A program made the translations under genes and the position numbers. A DNA stretch of 64,000 nucleotides from Rummeliibacillus pycnus_B (GTDB lineage Bacteria > Bacillota > Bacilli > Bacillales_A > Planococcaceae), in assembly GCF_050459865.1 (NCBI RefSeq), contig NZ_JBCMNM010000048.1:1-64000 (forward strand), written 5' to 3'. Positions 44,300 to 52,368 of this stretch are shown here, one piece after another. Within the stretch, counting starts at the first letter, position 1. Every line of letters begins with the position of its first letter. The notes under the pieces were generated by a model, which was not told where the DNA came from, did not search any database, and worked only from the letters and a program-made list of their open reading frames with translations.

Positions 44300-44704
44300 A
44301 TGAAACTTATTCTTAGACGTTTACTTCTATTGTTTATCATCACATTTTCCGTTTCTTCAGTCGCTTATGCAGAGCAAGTTAATCAAAAACAAGGTGGAAC
44401 TAGTGAGGGAATTGTAGTTTATCATGTTAAATATGATTATAATGCAATATCAAAATTTCTAGGAATTAGTCGTAAAGATTATGAAAAGAATTGGAATGAA
44501 GGTCTATCCATTGCCGATATGGCGGAAAAACAGGGGATGTCTAGAAAGGACATCGAAGGCTATTTTTATAATTTCCATTATAAGGAGATGCAAAAATGGC
44601 GTGCAAAAGGAGTTCTAACAGAAAAGCATTATTTCCACCTTGTATATAACCTAACTGCTGAAATTGAGGATTTCATCAATCGCAATCCAAATCGAATAAG
44701 CTAA
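44300..44704 (+). CDS. secreted hypothetical protein, 134 aa
   Basis: A signal peptide (ILRRLLLLFIITFSVSSVAYA) precedes a mature part with an HTH-like helix pair, ISKFLGISRKDYEKNWNEGLSIADMAEKQGMSRKDIEGYF, here exported. AAAGGA is 9 bases before ATG 44300; the frame opens at 44246 without support. No named family. Confidence 0.6.
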   Translation: MKLILRRLLLLFIITFSVSSVAYAEQVNQKQGGTSEGIVVYHVKYDYNAISKFLGISRKDYEKNWNEGLSIADMAEKQGMSRKDIEGYFYNFHYKEMQKWRAKGVLTEKHYFHLVYNLTAEIEDFINRNPNRIS

Positions 44705-44750
44705 ATAAAGTCAGCGATTGCTGGCTTTTTTGTCGCAGTGAGAACGAATA

Positions 44751-44939
44751 GTCAAATAGTTCACTAATCCATATAAAAAACACCTTTGAGAAAGGAAGGC
44801 TGGGCTTCGTATCGCAAAGATGTTATCTTAAATCTCTTTAAACTTAATTAGAGCTACTATTGATGTTCTAATGAAAAAGAGTGAAAAAAGCAATGGAGTT
44901 TGTTTTCCATTGCTTTTTTTCAGTCTGTTAAGCACTTTA
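44751..44939. repeat. spoVR-tail repeat, copy 3
   Basis: GAATAGTCAAATAG and CTAATCCATATAAAAAACA match the 39.1-kb copy. GGCTGGGCTTCGTATCGCAAA and the terminator CAATGGA/TCCATTG match both that copy and spoVR. The left palindrome arm has decayed (ACACCTTTGAGA). Confidence 0.8.
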
Positions 44940-45151
44940 AATCGAGTAGAGGCTAATTTTTTTCGAAAATTGTTTTCAAACAGCAACCTGTGACTTTAAT
45001 CGTAGAAGAGGTTTAATTCTTAGGAGTTTTTTGAATGGCAATAGCAATAGTAGAAGGTATTTTTCTTCTGGAGCTTAACAATAAAAACTCATTTTATGAA
45101 TCACTTTAATCATTTGATGAATACTAAAAAAAATATAAGGAGTCGTTCTAA

Positions 45152-45541
45152 ATGTTAAAGAAAAAAGTTTTTTTATGTGCTTTCTTTATTGTATTTTCGG
45201 TAATTTTCCCTGTTTATATTTATGCTGAAAAGTCAAATGTTGAGGAAAGTTCAGAAGTACTATACCGAGATGCCGTACTTACACTAATTTCAGACAGTAT
45301 TAACAACTCATTAGTTGGACATTACGGTGAATTACCTAAATATCATCTGTCTAGTACAAAAATATTAAATTTTAGAAGGATTGAGGAAGGCGGTTATTCA
45401 TTTGAAGCTGATGTACAAGTTAAATCTTGGACAACCCCTCTTCCTCCTTATGGGCTTGATACCTTAAAAATTGAAATTAGCCCAGCTGGTGTGGGTGTTC
45501 TTAAATTTGAACATAAGGAAATAAATTCATTGACGGAATAA
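45152..45541 (+). CDS. secreted DUF3888 protein (paralog 2)
   Basis: Signal peptide VFLCAFFIVFSVIFPVYIYA, then YRDAVLTLISDSINNSLVGHYGE, a mid region with FRRIEEGGYSFEADVQVKSWTTPLPPYGLDTLKIEI, and a short end. The pattern is DUF3888, close to the 61.0-kb paralog. AAGGAG lies about 10 bases before the ATG. It is a single-gene unit between spoVR-tail repeats. Confidence 0.83.
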   Translation: MLKKKVFLCAFFIVFSVIFPVYIYAEKSNVEESSEVLYRDAVLTLISDSINNSLVGHYGELPKYHLSSTKILNFRRIEEGGYSFEADVQVKSWTTPLPPYGLDTLKIEISPAGVGVLKFEHKEINSLTE

Positions 45542-45718
45542 GTTAAATTTCACTTTTTTACAGTTATATTTTCATTGTGTATCGCCATAGTTCAAATGGC
45601 TAAAAATTTTTGTGGTAAAGAAATTTGCAACTATACCAGACTATTCATGGGAAGGAATGAATGGCAAAGAAACATCCTATGCAAGTAGCCCTAGCGTCAC
45701 CTGTATGACTGTCTAAAA

Positions 45719-45769
45719 AACATCTTTGCGATAGGATGGCTGGGCTTCGTATCGCAAAGATGTTTTTTG
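45719..45769 (+). repeat. spoVR-tail repeat, copy 4 (hairpin only)
   Basis: AACATCTTTGCGA/TCGCAAAGATGTT, a perfect 13-bp stem whose loop carries GGATGGCTGGGCTTCG, followed by TTTTTT. It would work as an intrinsic terminator. The rest of the tail is absent. Confidence 0.8.
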
Positions 45770-45810
45770 ATTAGTAAGCTGAATAACTTAATTGATGTTT
45801 TTATCAAACT

Positions 45811-45853
45811 AAGAAGCATATTCGAATTTTACGTAGGTATGCTTCTTTTTACT
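45811..45853. terminator. intrinsic terminator
   Basis: AAGAAGCATA/TATGCTTCTT with TTTTT, about 50 bases after the hairpin repeat. Confidence 0.7.
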
Positions 45854-46078
45854 TTGGAAAGTTCTATCCCAAAGAATAGCTGCAAATGTGTCATTAATAA
45901 TTCTCAAAAATTTTTATCACAAATAATATTTAAATTTGAATGATCATCTTTATTTTTTAACTTTACATAAGTAAAATGAAAATAATGGTAATAGCTATGA
46001 TGGGAATGCATTAACAAGTATATTCAATGTTATATTTAGATAATTATTAAAAGTTCTTTAAAGTAAAATAGGAAAACA

Positions 46079-46122
46079 AAAATGCTGATTTTATACTTTA
46101 TAAGTAAAAATCGGCATTTTTA
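46079..46122 (+). terminator. terminator-like hairpin upstream of sigma gene
   Basis: AAAATGCTGATTTT/AAAATCGGCATTTT, with one mismatch, ends in TTTTT 60 bases before the sigma factor start. No gene lies close upstream, so it may attenuate the sigma operon. Otherwise 45.55-46.18 kb is gene-free. Confidence 0.55.
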
Positions 46123-46182
46123 ATGAAACCGTTTAACGATATCTTCTGTCTAACCATTGATAACAAGAAGAGAGGAGAGACC

Positions 46183-46710
46183 ATGGAGAAATACTTAAGA
46201 GATCAATTATTACGAAATGCAATGGATATGTATGGAGATTATTTACTCAGATTAGCTTATATATATGTGAAAGATCGAGAAATTGCAGAGGATCTTGTCC
46301 AAGAAGCATTTATTAATTACTACTTACATATCGATGAATTTAAAGGAAAATCAAGTTTAAAAACATATTTATACAGAATTACTGTAAATAAATGCCATGA
46401 TTATTTAAATAATTGGAAGTATAAGAAAATTTATTTCACAAACTTATTTTCAAAATTTTTGGTTTCAACAAAAACACCAGAGGCAGAGATTCTAATAAAT
46501 GAGCAATTAACTGTATTAAATACTGCTATTCAAAAATTGCCTCAAAAATATAAAGAAATAATAGTACTTTATTATTTTACTGAATTATCAATTCCAGAAA
46601 TTAGTGAGGTATTACAATGTCCAACTAATACGATCAAAACGAGACTAGCTAGGGGAAGAAAAAAGATTCGTTTATTCATAGAGGATATGGAGGGAGAATA
46701 TGAAACATAA
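46183..46710 (+). CDS. ECF-type RNA polymerase sigma factor
   Basis: The protein has region 2 (DYLLRLAYIYVKDREIAEDLVQEAFINYY) and region 4 (LPQKYKEIIVLYYFTELSIPEISEVLQCPTNTIKTRLARGRKKIR), the usual ~175-aa ECF layout. It should direct transcription in response to an envelope signal. The frame opens at 46123, but AGAGGAGAG fits ATG 46183. Its end overlaps the start of the next gene by 11 bases, coupling it to a membrane partner that is the likely anti-sigma factor. Target genes may include the surrounding secreted proteins (inference). Confidence 0.88.
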   Translation: MEKYLRDQLLRNAMDMYGDYLLRLAYIYVKDREIAEDLVQEAFINYYLHIDEFKGKSSLKTYLYRITVNKCHDYLNNWKYKKIYFTNLFSKFLVSTKTPEAEILINEQLTVLNTAIQKLPQKYKEIIVLYYFTELSIPEISEVLQCPTNTIKTRLARGRKKIRLFIEDMEGEYET

Positions 46711-47704
46711 GTTTGATAAATTGGAGTTTAAAGATCTCATACCTAACGATTTAATTTTATCTGAACAAAGAAAACAACAAATTGAACAAGAAGCTGCAAG
46801 ACGATTGCATTCGACAAAATCAATTTTAAAGTGGAAACCAATAATGTTAACAATTACGCTAATCGTAACTGCTGTTCTGATAAGTTTAACTATCTATAAA
46901 CCTGAAAAAAACATCTTGCAAGGAACATCAAATTTCCCTACAGAAAACATAGTAGTTAAGAAAAACATTAACAATACAATAAAAGAAAAAACAAATTTAC
47001 AAACATTAATGTTGAATTCGTTTGATCACTTTACAACTGCCAAAGGTTCTTTTGATTACTACAGCCAGAAGGGGAAATATCATTTACTTGTTGAGTATCA
47101 AGCTGATTTATCTGATAATCCGTGGTCTTATGAAAAGGTGCAAGATTTATCTTTTACTCCCCAATATAGAGATGTGTCTAAAGAAAATGTAATAGGTTAC
47201 GAAGAATACAAATATTATGGAGAAAATTTAATAAAGATTGATCACACTAAAAAAGGAGCTCCAACTACTACAAGTGTGCGAACAAATAAAATAAGTAAAA
47301 CAGAAAGAAACTACTTAAAAGGATCTACTATAGATGAAAGAATAGTAGTAGATGAGAATGGAGAAAAAAATTATATACGAAGGTCAGATCCTGCTTATTT
47401 AGGAGTGTCTAAAATGTCTTTGTTACCTGAAGATTTTACAATGACATTATTAGAAAATAAAAATGAGTGGAATATTATATCAACTGGAAATATGTTGGGA
47501 TTAACTACAATAATAGTAGAAGGCAATTTAACTCGTGAGTATCAAAATAACTATAATGCCAAAACTTTTAGGCTTGAAATTGCAGAGGAAACAGGCGTTT
47601 TATTAAAGCTTGTTATGAAAGATGAAAAAGGAAAGGTAACAGAAGCAATGATTACTCGTGATATACAATTTGATAAATCTTTGAATTCAGAAGTATTAAA
47701 GTGA
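46700..47704 (+). CDS. membrane-anchored partner of the ECF sigma factor (putative anti-sigma)
   Basis: About 50 cytosolic residues rich in charge (RKQQIEQEAARRLHSTKS) precede one TM segment (PIMLTITLIVTAVLISLTIY) and a ~260-residue extracytoplasmic domain with LolA/outer-protein-like beta-rich text (FDHFTTAKGSFDYYSQKGKYHLLVEYQAD). This topology and the gene overlap are those of anti-sigma factors. No ZAS zinc motif is visible in the N-terminus. The outer domain is the probable sensor. Confidence 0.75.
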   Translation: MKHKFDKLEFKDLIPNDLILSEQRKQQIEQEAARRLHSTKSILKWKPIMLTITLIVTAVLISLTIYKPEKNILQGTSNFPTENIVVKKNINNTIKEKTNLQTLMLNSFDHFTTAKGSFDYYSQKGKYHLLVEYQADLSDNPWSYEKVQDLSFTPQYRDVSKENVIGYEEYKYYGENLIKIDHTKKGAPTTTSVRTNKISKTERNYLKGSTIDERIVVDENGEKNYIRRSDPAYLGVSKMSLLPEDFTMTLLENKNEWNIISTGNMLGLTTIIVEGNLTREYQNNYNAKTFRLEIAEETGVLLKLVMKDEKGKVTEAMITRDIQFDKSLNSEVLK

Positions 47705-47768
47705 TTTTTGAAAAGCACATATTTTGGAGGCATTATTTTTTCTAAAACGTATTATAAAAGTTCTGAAT

Positions 47769-47806
47769 AAAGCTTGGTTCTAAATGGATAGAACCAAGCT
47801 TTTTCA
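47769..47806 (+). terminator. intrinsic terminator
   Basis: AAGCTTGGTTCTA/TAGAACCAAGCTT, a 13-bp perfect stem with 6-nt loop and T-run, after the sigma operon. Confidence 0.88.
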
Positions 47807-47919
47807 CTGGTAAAATATCAACAATATAGTTAAACATAGCCTAATTTTAAATTGCAAGGTCTTTTTTGTAATCCTCTTCATATAGTTACGATAGTAATAT
47901 TATGAGAGGAGTATTCGGA

Positions 47920-48792
47920 ATGACGGAATACAATGTTCATGAAGTTCTTGCTATTCTTCAAAAATACTATATAACCGAATCGCCGCAAATGGTAACAAGA
48001 TGGATTCGAGAAGGTAAGATACAAGGAATACGAAGCGAAAATCGTAGGGAAGGGTATCGAGTGTCCGAAGACGATTTACTCGATTATATTGAAGAGCTTC
48101 GACCAGGTTTACCAGCCATAATGGAAATATATGAGGAATATATAAAGAACCTAGGATTCCAACAAAATGAAGAGGAAAAACAATCTCAGGATAATATTCA
48201 AAATCTAGAAATAGAGCAGGAATCTAAAGTGAGGGAATATGAAAAAGAAATAAAAGATCTGCGTGATCAGATTTATAACCTTGAAACAGAGTTGATTGAT
48301 TTACAACAAGAAAAGCAAATTGTTGAAATGAATGTAATTGATTTGATGGAGGAAAATGATAAATTAACCGTTGAAAATAATGATTTGACAGAGCTTTTTG
48401 AGATAAGTGATAAGGAAATAATACAGTTGAAAAACAGATCATTACAGATTAACACAGTAATTAGTGAGAGTGAGGGAGATGTAAAACAAATTAAAATGAC
48501 ACTTGACGAGTTTAAAAAGCTAACTAGCGACATGATCTTAAAATTGGAACTAGACCATGAAGATCCTATAACCGTTAATCTCCTTTATACAATTTTCAAC
48601 GAATTGTTTGAAAATGACTTATTAAAATCAGATTTAGTCACAGCAACTGGAAATATCAAATGCCCATACACTAAAAAAGAGTACAAGCAAGTTAAAAGAC
48701 TAATCAATAATGCAATCAAATATTATTTTGAAAACATTAATGAACAACAAGATAATCAAGAACATAATGAAATATATGTGGCTAACGAATAA
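47920..48792 (+). CDS. HTH_17/MerR-like DNA-binding protein with coiled coil
   Basis: The N-terminal ~60 residues form a MerR/excisionase-type helix-turn-helix (YNVHEVLAILQKYYITESPQMVTRWIREGKIQG, then RREGYRVSEDDLLDYIEE). A long coiled coil follows, residues ~85-200 (EYEKEIKDLRDQIYNLETEL...), and a helical C-terminus. The layout recalls RacA-like or plasmid-associated DNA-binding proteins. GAGAGGAG fits ATG 47920; the frame itself opens at 47902. GTTACGATAGTAA just upstream also occurs near 59.95 kb. Its stop lies in the loop of a palindromic terminator at the edge of the CBASS block. Confidence 0.7.
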   Translation: MTEYNVHEVLAILQKYYITESPQMVTRWIREGKIQGIRSENRREGYRVSEDDLLDYIEELRPGLPAIMEIYEEYIKNLGFQQNEEEKQSQDNIQNLEIEQESKVREYEKEIKDLRDQIYNLETELIDLQQEKQIVEMNVIDLMEENDKLTVENNDLTELFEISDKEIIQLKNRSLQINTVISESEGDVKQIKMTLDEFKKLTSDMILKLELDHEDPITVNLLYTIFNELFENDLLKSDLVTATGNIKCPYTKKEYKQVKRLINNAIKYYFENINEQQDNQEHNEIYVANE

Positions 48793-48808
48793 ACGTTAGC
48801 CATTGATT
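48779..48808 (+). terminator. palindromic terminator, left bracket of defence block
   Basis: TGGCTAACG/CGTTAGCCA with a 6-nt loop holding the TAA stop, followed by TTGATTTTT. The same stem reappears at 53070-53095. Confidence 0.8.
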
Positions 48809-48889
48809 TTTATATGGAATTTCATTTTGATACGTGTTGAATGAAAAAAAGGTAATGTCACATTTGGATAAAAAAAATATAAGAAGCAC

Positions 48890-48924
48890 GATCCCTTCTA
48901 TATATGGGGGCGTGCTTTTTGGCG
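48890..48924 (+). terminator. intrinsic terminator upstream of CBASS
   Basis: AAGCACG and CGTGCTT enclose TCCC/GGGG-type pairing, then TTTTTGG. It isolates the CBASS operon from upstream transcription. A TTGACT at 48964 with TAACAT about 18 bases on may be the operon promoter. Confidence 0.6.
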
Positions 48925-49094
48925 TATAACATCTAGAATGACTATATATAGTGTTTTGTATAATTGACTTTTCTATATATTGTGTAGTAACATACTCTCA
49001 CGAACAGATTTTCTTATTTTTGGATTTTGTGTAAGAAGAGGGTAGAAAAGATTTTTCAAAGGATTATAAAATACTTAATCGAGAGGAGAATAAT

Positions 49095-50228
49095 ATGATA
49101 ATACCTTATGAAAATACAGAATTATTAGATGATTTGCTGCAACGTATTGGTGAAAAATTGCAAATAAGCAAAACCCAAAGAGGCTTAGCCGAAGAAAGAT
49201 ATAAAGCAGTGGGCACTTGGCTTTCAAAAGATGAGGATGTATTTAATGGAGCAGAGGTAAACATATATTCACAAGGCTCATTAAGTATTAGTACAACTGT
49301 AAAACCCTTATCAAGACAAGAATACGATCTTGATTTGGTATGTGAAATAAATCATTCCTATCTAGGAAAAGACCCAATTGAGCTGTTAAATACTATTGAA
49401 AAGCGTTTGAAAGATAACGAGATTTATAGGGAAAAGGTAGAACGAAAAAATCGTTGTATTCGATTGAATTACGCAAATGAATTTCACATGGATATTTTGC
49501 CTGCGCACCCTGCAATTCCAGGTCCAGATGATACATGCGTAAAGGTTCCAGACCGCAAAGCAAAAGATTGGAAAGATAGTAATCCAAAAGGTTATACATC
49601 ATGGTTTAACGATCGGTCCAATCAAATTAGAAAATCATTTGAAGTACGAGCAGATATTGAACCATTACCGAACGATGAAAACATCGAAAGAAAAGCACCA
49701 CTTAAAAGAGCTGTCCAATTGATAAAACGATATCGTGATATCTATTTTGAAGAAGACCCTGATTCAGCTCCTATTAGCATTGTTTTAACCACCCTATCTG
49801 GTCACGCTTATAATGGACAAGTATCTGTTAACGAAACTATATCACATATTCTAAATCAAATACTGTTATTGATTTCAGAAAGTGAAAAAAGATTAGTTGT
49901 ATTAAATCCATCAAACGAAAAAGAAGATTTAAGTGAAAGATGGGACGGTCAACCTGAGTTATACCAATCATTTGTGCAATTTATCAGGGATTTCAAAATC
50001 AGTTGGCAACAAGTAAATGCATTACAAGGATTGGACGAAATTGCTGAAAAGTTAAAACAAATGTTTGGTGAAAATATTATTAATCAGACACTCAAAGAGC
50101 AAGCAGAACATCTTGAAAAAGCTAGAAGCAATAAAGGTCTTGCAGTATTAGGAACTTCAGGTTTATTAGTAGCAGCTACAACAGAAAATGCAGTAGCAGT
50201 GGAGAAAAATACGTTTTATGGGGAATAA
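49095..50228 (+). CDS. CBASS CD-NTase (cyclic oligonucleotide synthase)
   Basis: The nucleotidyltransferase core has GS at residues 61-62 (YSQGSLSISTTV), DLD at 78-80 (YDLDLV) and a third Asp at 133 (FHMDILPAHP). Together these make the two-metal site of CD-NTases, and about 377 aa is the usual length. On phage infection it would make a cyclic di- or trinucleotide that activates the SAVED effector two genes on. The C-terminus ends NTFYGE, flexible and Gly-containing, as in CD-NTases that are conjugated by an E2-like partner. GAGAGGAG precedes the ATG. It overlaps the next gene by 11 bases. Confidence 0.92.
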   Translation: MIIPYENTELLDDLLQRIGEKLQISKTQRGLAEERYKAVGTWLSKDEDVFNGAEVNIYSQGSLSISTTVKPLSRQEYDLDLVCEINHSYLGKDPIELLNTIEKRLKDNEIYREKVERKNRCIRLNYANEFHMDILPAHPAIPGPDDTCVKVPDRKAKDWKDSNPKGYTSWFNDRSNQIRKSFEVRADIEPLPNDENIERKAPLKRAVQLIKRYRDIYFEEDPDSAPISIVLTTLSGHAYNGQVSVNETISHILNQILLLISESEKRLVVLNPSNEKEDLSERWDGQPELYQSFVQFIRDFKISWQQVNALQGLDEIAEKLKQMFGENIINQTLKEQAEHLEKARSNKGLAVLGTSGLLVAATTENAVAVEKNTFYGE

Positions 50229-50664
50229 GAAGATTCCGTTCAAAAAAAACTATGTAGCTATCTCTCAACAGATTATTGCAATGAAAAATACGTTTCCAGG
50301 TTTTAAAGAGGAGTGGGACAAGAATACGGTGATTTGGACAGGACATTTGAAACCAACAGCCTTGAGTAAAAATTATACAGTTAGAATTGCTTATTCTTTA
50401 AATATGATTCAACCTCAGGTAACGGTACTTTCGCCTAAACTTGTCAAAAGGGGAGAAGAATCAATTCCTCATGTATATCCAGGAAACAAATTGTGTCTTT
50501 TCCGACCTAAACGGAAAGAGTGGACAAAAGAAATGCTAATTTCGGAAACAATTGTTCCATGGGCATCACTCTGGTTGTACTATTACGAACTATGGCATAC
50601 AACAGGGGAATGGCTAGGTGGAGGAGAACATCCAAATAAGAAAAAAAGAAAGAATTATTTTTAG
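50218..50664 (+). CDS. stand-alone E2-like protein of type II-short CBASS
   Basis: The 148-aa protein follows the bacterial E2 pattern: WTGHLKPTALSKNYTVRIAY, PQVTVLSPKL, then IPHVYPGNKLCLFRP with catalytic Cys93 and His85, and PWASLWLYYYELWHTTGEWLGG at the end. In type II-short CBASS this protein occurs without E1 or JAB domains and acts on the C-terminus of the cyclase to tune its activity. No E1 or peptidase gene is nearby. It starts inside the cyclase gene, so translation is coupled. Confidence 0.85.
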   Translation: MGNKKIPFKKNYVAISQQIIAMKNTFPGFKEEWDKNTVIWTGHLKPTALSKNYTVRIAYSLNMIQPQVTVLSPKLVKRGEESIPHVYPGNKLCLFRPKRKEWTKEMLISETIVPWASLWLYYYELWHTTGEWLGGGEHPNKKKRKNYF

Positions 50665-50686
50665 AATTTAAAGGGGGAAAAGCTGT

Positions 50687-51841
50687 TTGTCAAAAACAAA
50701 GATTCCAGAAAAAACAAAGTTAAGATTATGGGTTAAAGCAGGCGGTAGATGTGAATATAAAGGATGCAATGAACCATTATGGCAAGATGCATTGACTCTA
50801 TCAAAAATGAATGCTGCATATATTGCGCATATTGTTGCAGATAGCCCTAATGGTCCACGTGGAGATGAACAACTATCAGAACAACTTGCATCGGATATCA
50901 ACAATCTAATGTTAATGTGTGATGAACATCACCGATTGATTGATAAGGAAGACGTAGAGGGTCATCCTGTTGAGAGATTAAGAGAAATGAAGAACAGTCA
51001 CGAGATTAGAATTGAAATGGTCACTTCCATTGGAGAAGATATGCAAAGTCATGTGCTATTCTATGGAGCTAACGTAGGAGAACATTCTTCACCATTAAAT
51101 TGGAATGATACCACTTGCGCTATGTTGCCAAATAAATATCCAGCAGAAAAACCCGCTATTGGATTAAGCTTAGGGAATAGTTCTTTTCGTGATGATCAGG
51201 ATTTATACTGGAAAATAGAAAGTGAACATCTAAAGAATCAATTCAATGACAAAGTAAAAAGAAGGCTTGAGTTAAACGATATTCATCATTTGTCAGTCTT
51301 TGCATTGGCTCCACAACCACTACTCATATTTCTAGGAACGTTAATTTCTGATATTTATTCTACGGACGTTTATCAACTACACAGAGAACCACGAACTTGG
51401 AAGTGGCAAAATGAACCTGATGATTTTGAATATATAGTACATGAACCAACAACTGTTTATAAAAAGGTTGCATTAAATCTTTCGTTAAGTGGAAACATTG
51501 ATAACAGTCGAATAACAAACGTTCTTGGAACAGATACTTCAATTTGGACTATAACAGTTCCTTCGCCGTATGTTGATTTTCTAAAAGGAGAAAATCAGCT
51601 TAGAGAATTTCGAGTTGTATTAAGAAAATTATTTAATAAAATAAAGCTTGTACATGGACAAGAAAATCAACTTCACATATTTCCTGCCACTCCAGTTGCA
51701 GCAGCAATCGAATTAGGACGTGTATGGATGCCTAAAGCTGATTTACCAATTTTAATTTATGATGAAAATAAAAAAGTTGGAGGATTTCACTATGCATTTT
51801 CTGTAGGAGAAAATTCTTTGCAACAATTTAGTGCGACTTGA
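50687..51841 (+). CDS. Cap5-like HNH-SAVED effector nuclease
   Basis: The N-terminal HNH domain has CEYKGC (Cys22, Cys27), YIAHIVAD with His48, and NNLMLMCDEHHRLID with Asn73, Cys78 and His82. The remaining ~250 residues form a SAVED sensor, which binds the cyclic nucleotide and drives assembly so the HNH domain degrades DNA. The SAVED end HIFPATPVAAAIELGRVWMPKADLPILIYDE is well kept. The length of 384 aa matches Cap5. The start is TTG after AAGGGGGAAAAG, 22 bases after the E2 gene. Confidence 0.92.
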   Translation: MSKTKIPEKTKLRLWVKAGGRCEYKGCNEPLWQDALTLSKMNAAYIAHIVADSPNGPRGDEQLSEQLASDINNLMLMCDEHHRLIDKEDVEGHPVERLREMKNSHEIRIEMVTSIGEDMQSHVLFYGANVGEHSSPLNWNDTTCAMLPNKYPAEKPAIGLSLGNSSFRDDQDLYWKIESEHLKNQFNDKVKRRLELNDIHHLSVFALAPQPLLIFLGTLISDIYSTDVYQLHREPRTWKWQNEPDDFEYIVHEPTTVYKKVALNLSLSGNIDNSRITNVLGTDTSIWTITVPSPYVDFLKGENQLREFRVVLRKLFNKIKLVHGQENQLHIFPATPVAAAIELGRVWMPKADLPILIYDENKKVGGFHYAFSVGENSLQQFSAT

Positions 51842-51949
51842 GGGTTATATAGTAATATAGCAGAATAGATTTGTTAACAAACAAGGTATTGTTTTTTTTC
51901 ATATCATTGCTTAAGTAATTGGTAAATAATTTTAAAAAAAGAATCCCTC

Positions 51950-51978
51950 TTGACAAATTTTAGAAAGGTTTGTAGTAT
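51950..51978 (+). promoter_or_regulatory. promoter of the tandem structured RNA
   Basis: TTGACA (51950-51955), 17-base spacer, TAGTAT (51973-51978). Transcription would begin about 51985, just before the first RNA repeat. Confidence 0.65.
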
Positions 51979-51996
51979 TAACTTATAAGAATTAAT

Positions 51997-52120
51997 CTGG
52001 AATGGGGTTCAAAGAGTAGCCGCCCCTTCGTTGTTCCCACGAACCAGAACTATTTGTATATAAATAGTAAATTATGGGACCTATACCTAGGTGTTGGGTT
52101 ACAAAAATGCACCGCTACTC
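51997..52120 (+). ncRNA. tandem structured RNA, repeat 1
   Basis: The unit starts CTGGAATGGGGTT and is closed by GAGTAGC (52014-52020) with GCTACTC (52114-52120). Inside are GTTC/GAAC near 52032-52049, a perfect hairpin ACTATTT/AAATAGT, and GGTGT/GCACC next to the closing stem. Compared with repeat 2, several stems change on both sides and stay paired. The reading frame here has no ATG. Confidence 0.65.
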
Positions 52121-52164
52121 AATTTATTGAATTAAATATTTCCATTTAGTGATACTAACTATAC

Positions 52165-52286
52165 CTGAGATGGAGGTTTTATGGGTAGCCGCCTCTTCGC
52201 CGTTCTCACGACTCAGGACAACTTTATGGTAGTAATATATGAGACTTTTACCCTTGGTATGGGGTTATAATTAAATACCGCTACCC
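52165..52286 (+). ncRNA. tandem structured RNA, repeat 2
   Basis: The unit starts CTGAGATGGAGGTT and is closed by GGGTAGC (52183-52189) with GCTACCC (52280-52286). It shares GTAGCCGCC-N-CTTCG, GTTC-N-CACGA, TATGNGAC, TACC and GGGTTA with repeat 1. GGTAT/ATACC replaces GGTGT/GCACC. A GGAGG-ATG in this copy could start a 29-codon ORF containing MVVIYETFTLGMGL, which faintly recalls holin-like type I toxins; repeat 1 does not keep it, so structure seems the conserved property. Confidence 0.65.
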
Positions 52287-52303
52287 ACATATGAATTTCT
52301 TTT

Positions 52304-52337
52304 AATTAGCTCTGATTTCATCAGAGCTAATTTCTTT
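52304..52337 (+). terminator. terminator between structured RNA and nuclease gene
   Basis: AATTAGCTCTGA/TCAGAGCTAATT, a 12-bp perfect stem with a 5-nt loop and TCTTTTTA tail. It would end most RNA transcripts before the downstream gene. Confidence 0.88.
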
Positions 52338-52368
52338 TTATAAATTATTTATATTAGGAGATAGAAAA

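Noticed and set aside
45035..45109. 24-codon ORF (MAIAIVEGIF...) with TAGGAG upstream
   Set aside because: Too short, no conservation that I can see, and lies in repeat debris.
51997..52286. CRISPR-like or iteron reading of the tandem repeats
   Set aside because: Only two units, diverged in sequence but conserved in pairing; there are no spacers of constant length and no cas genes.
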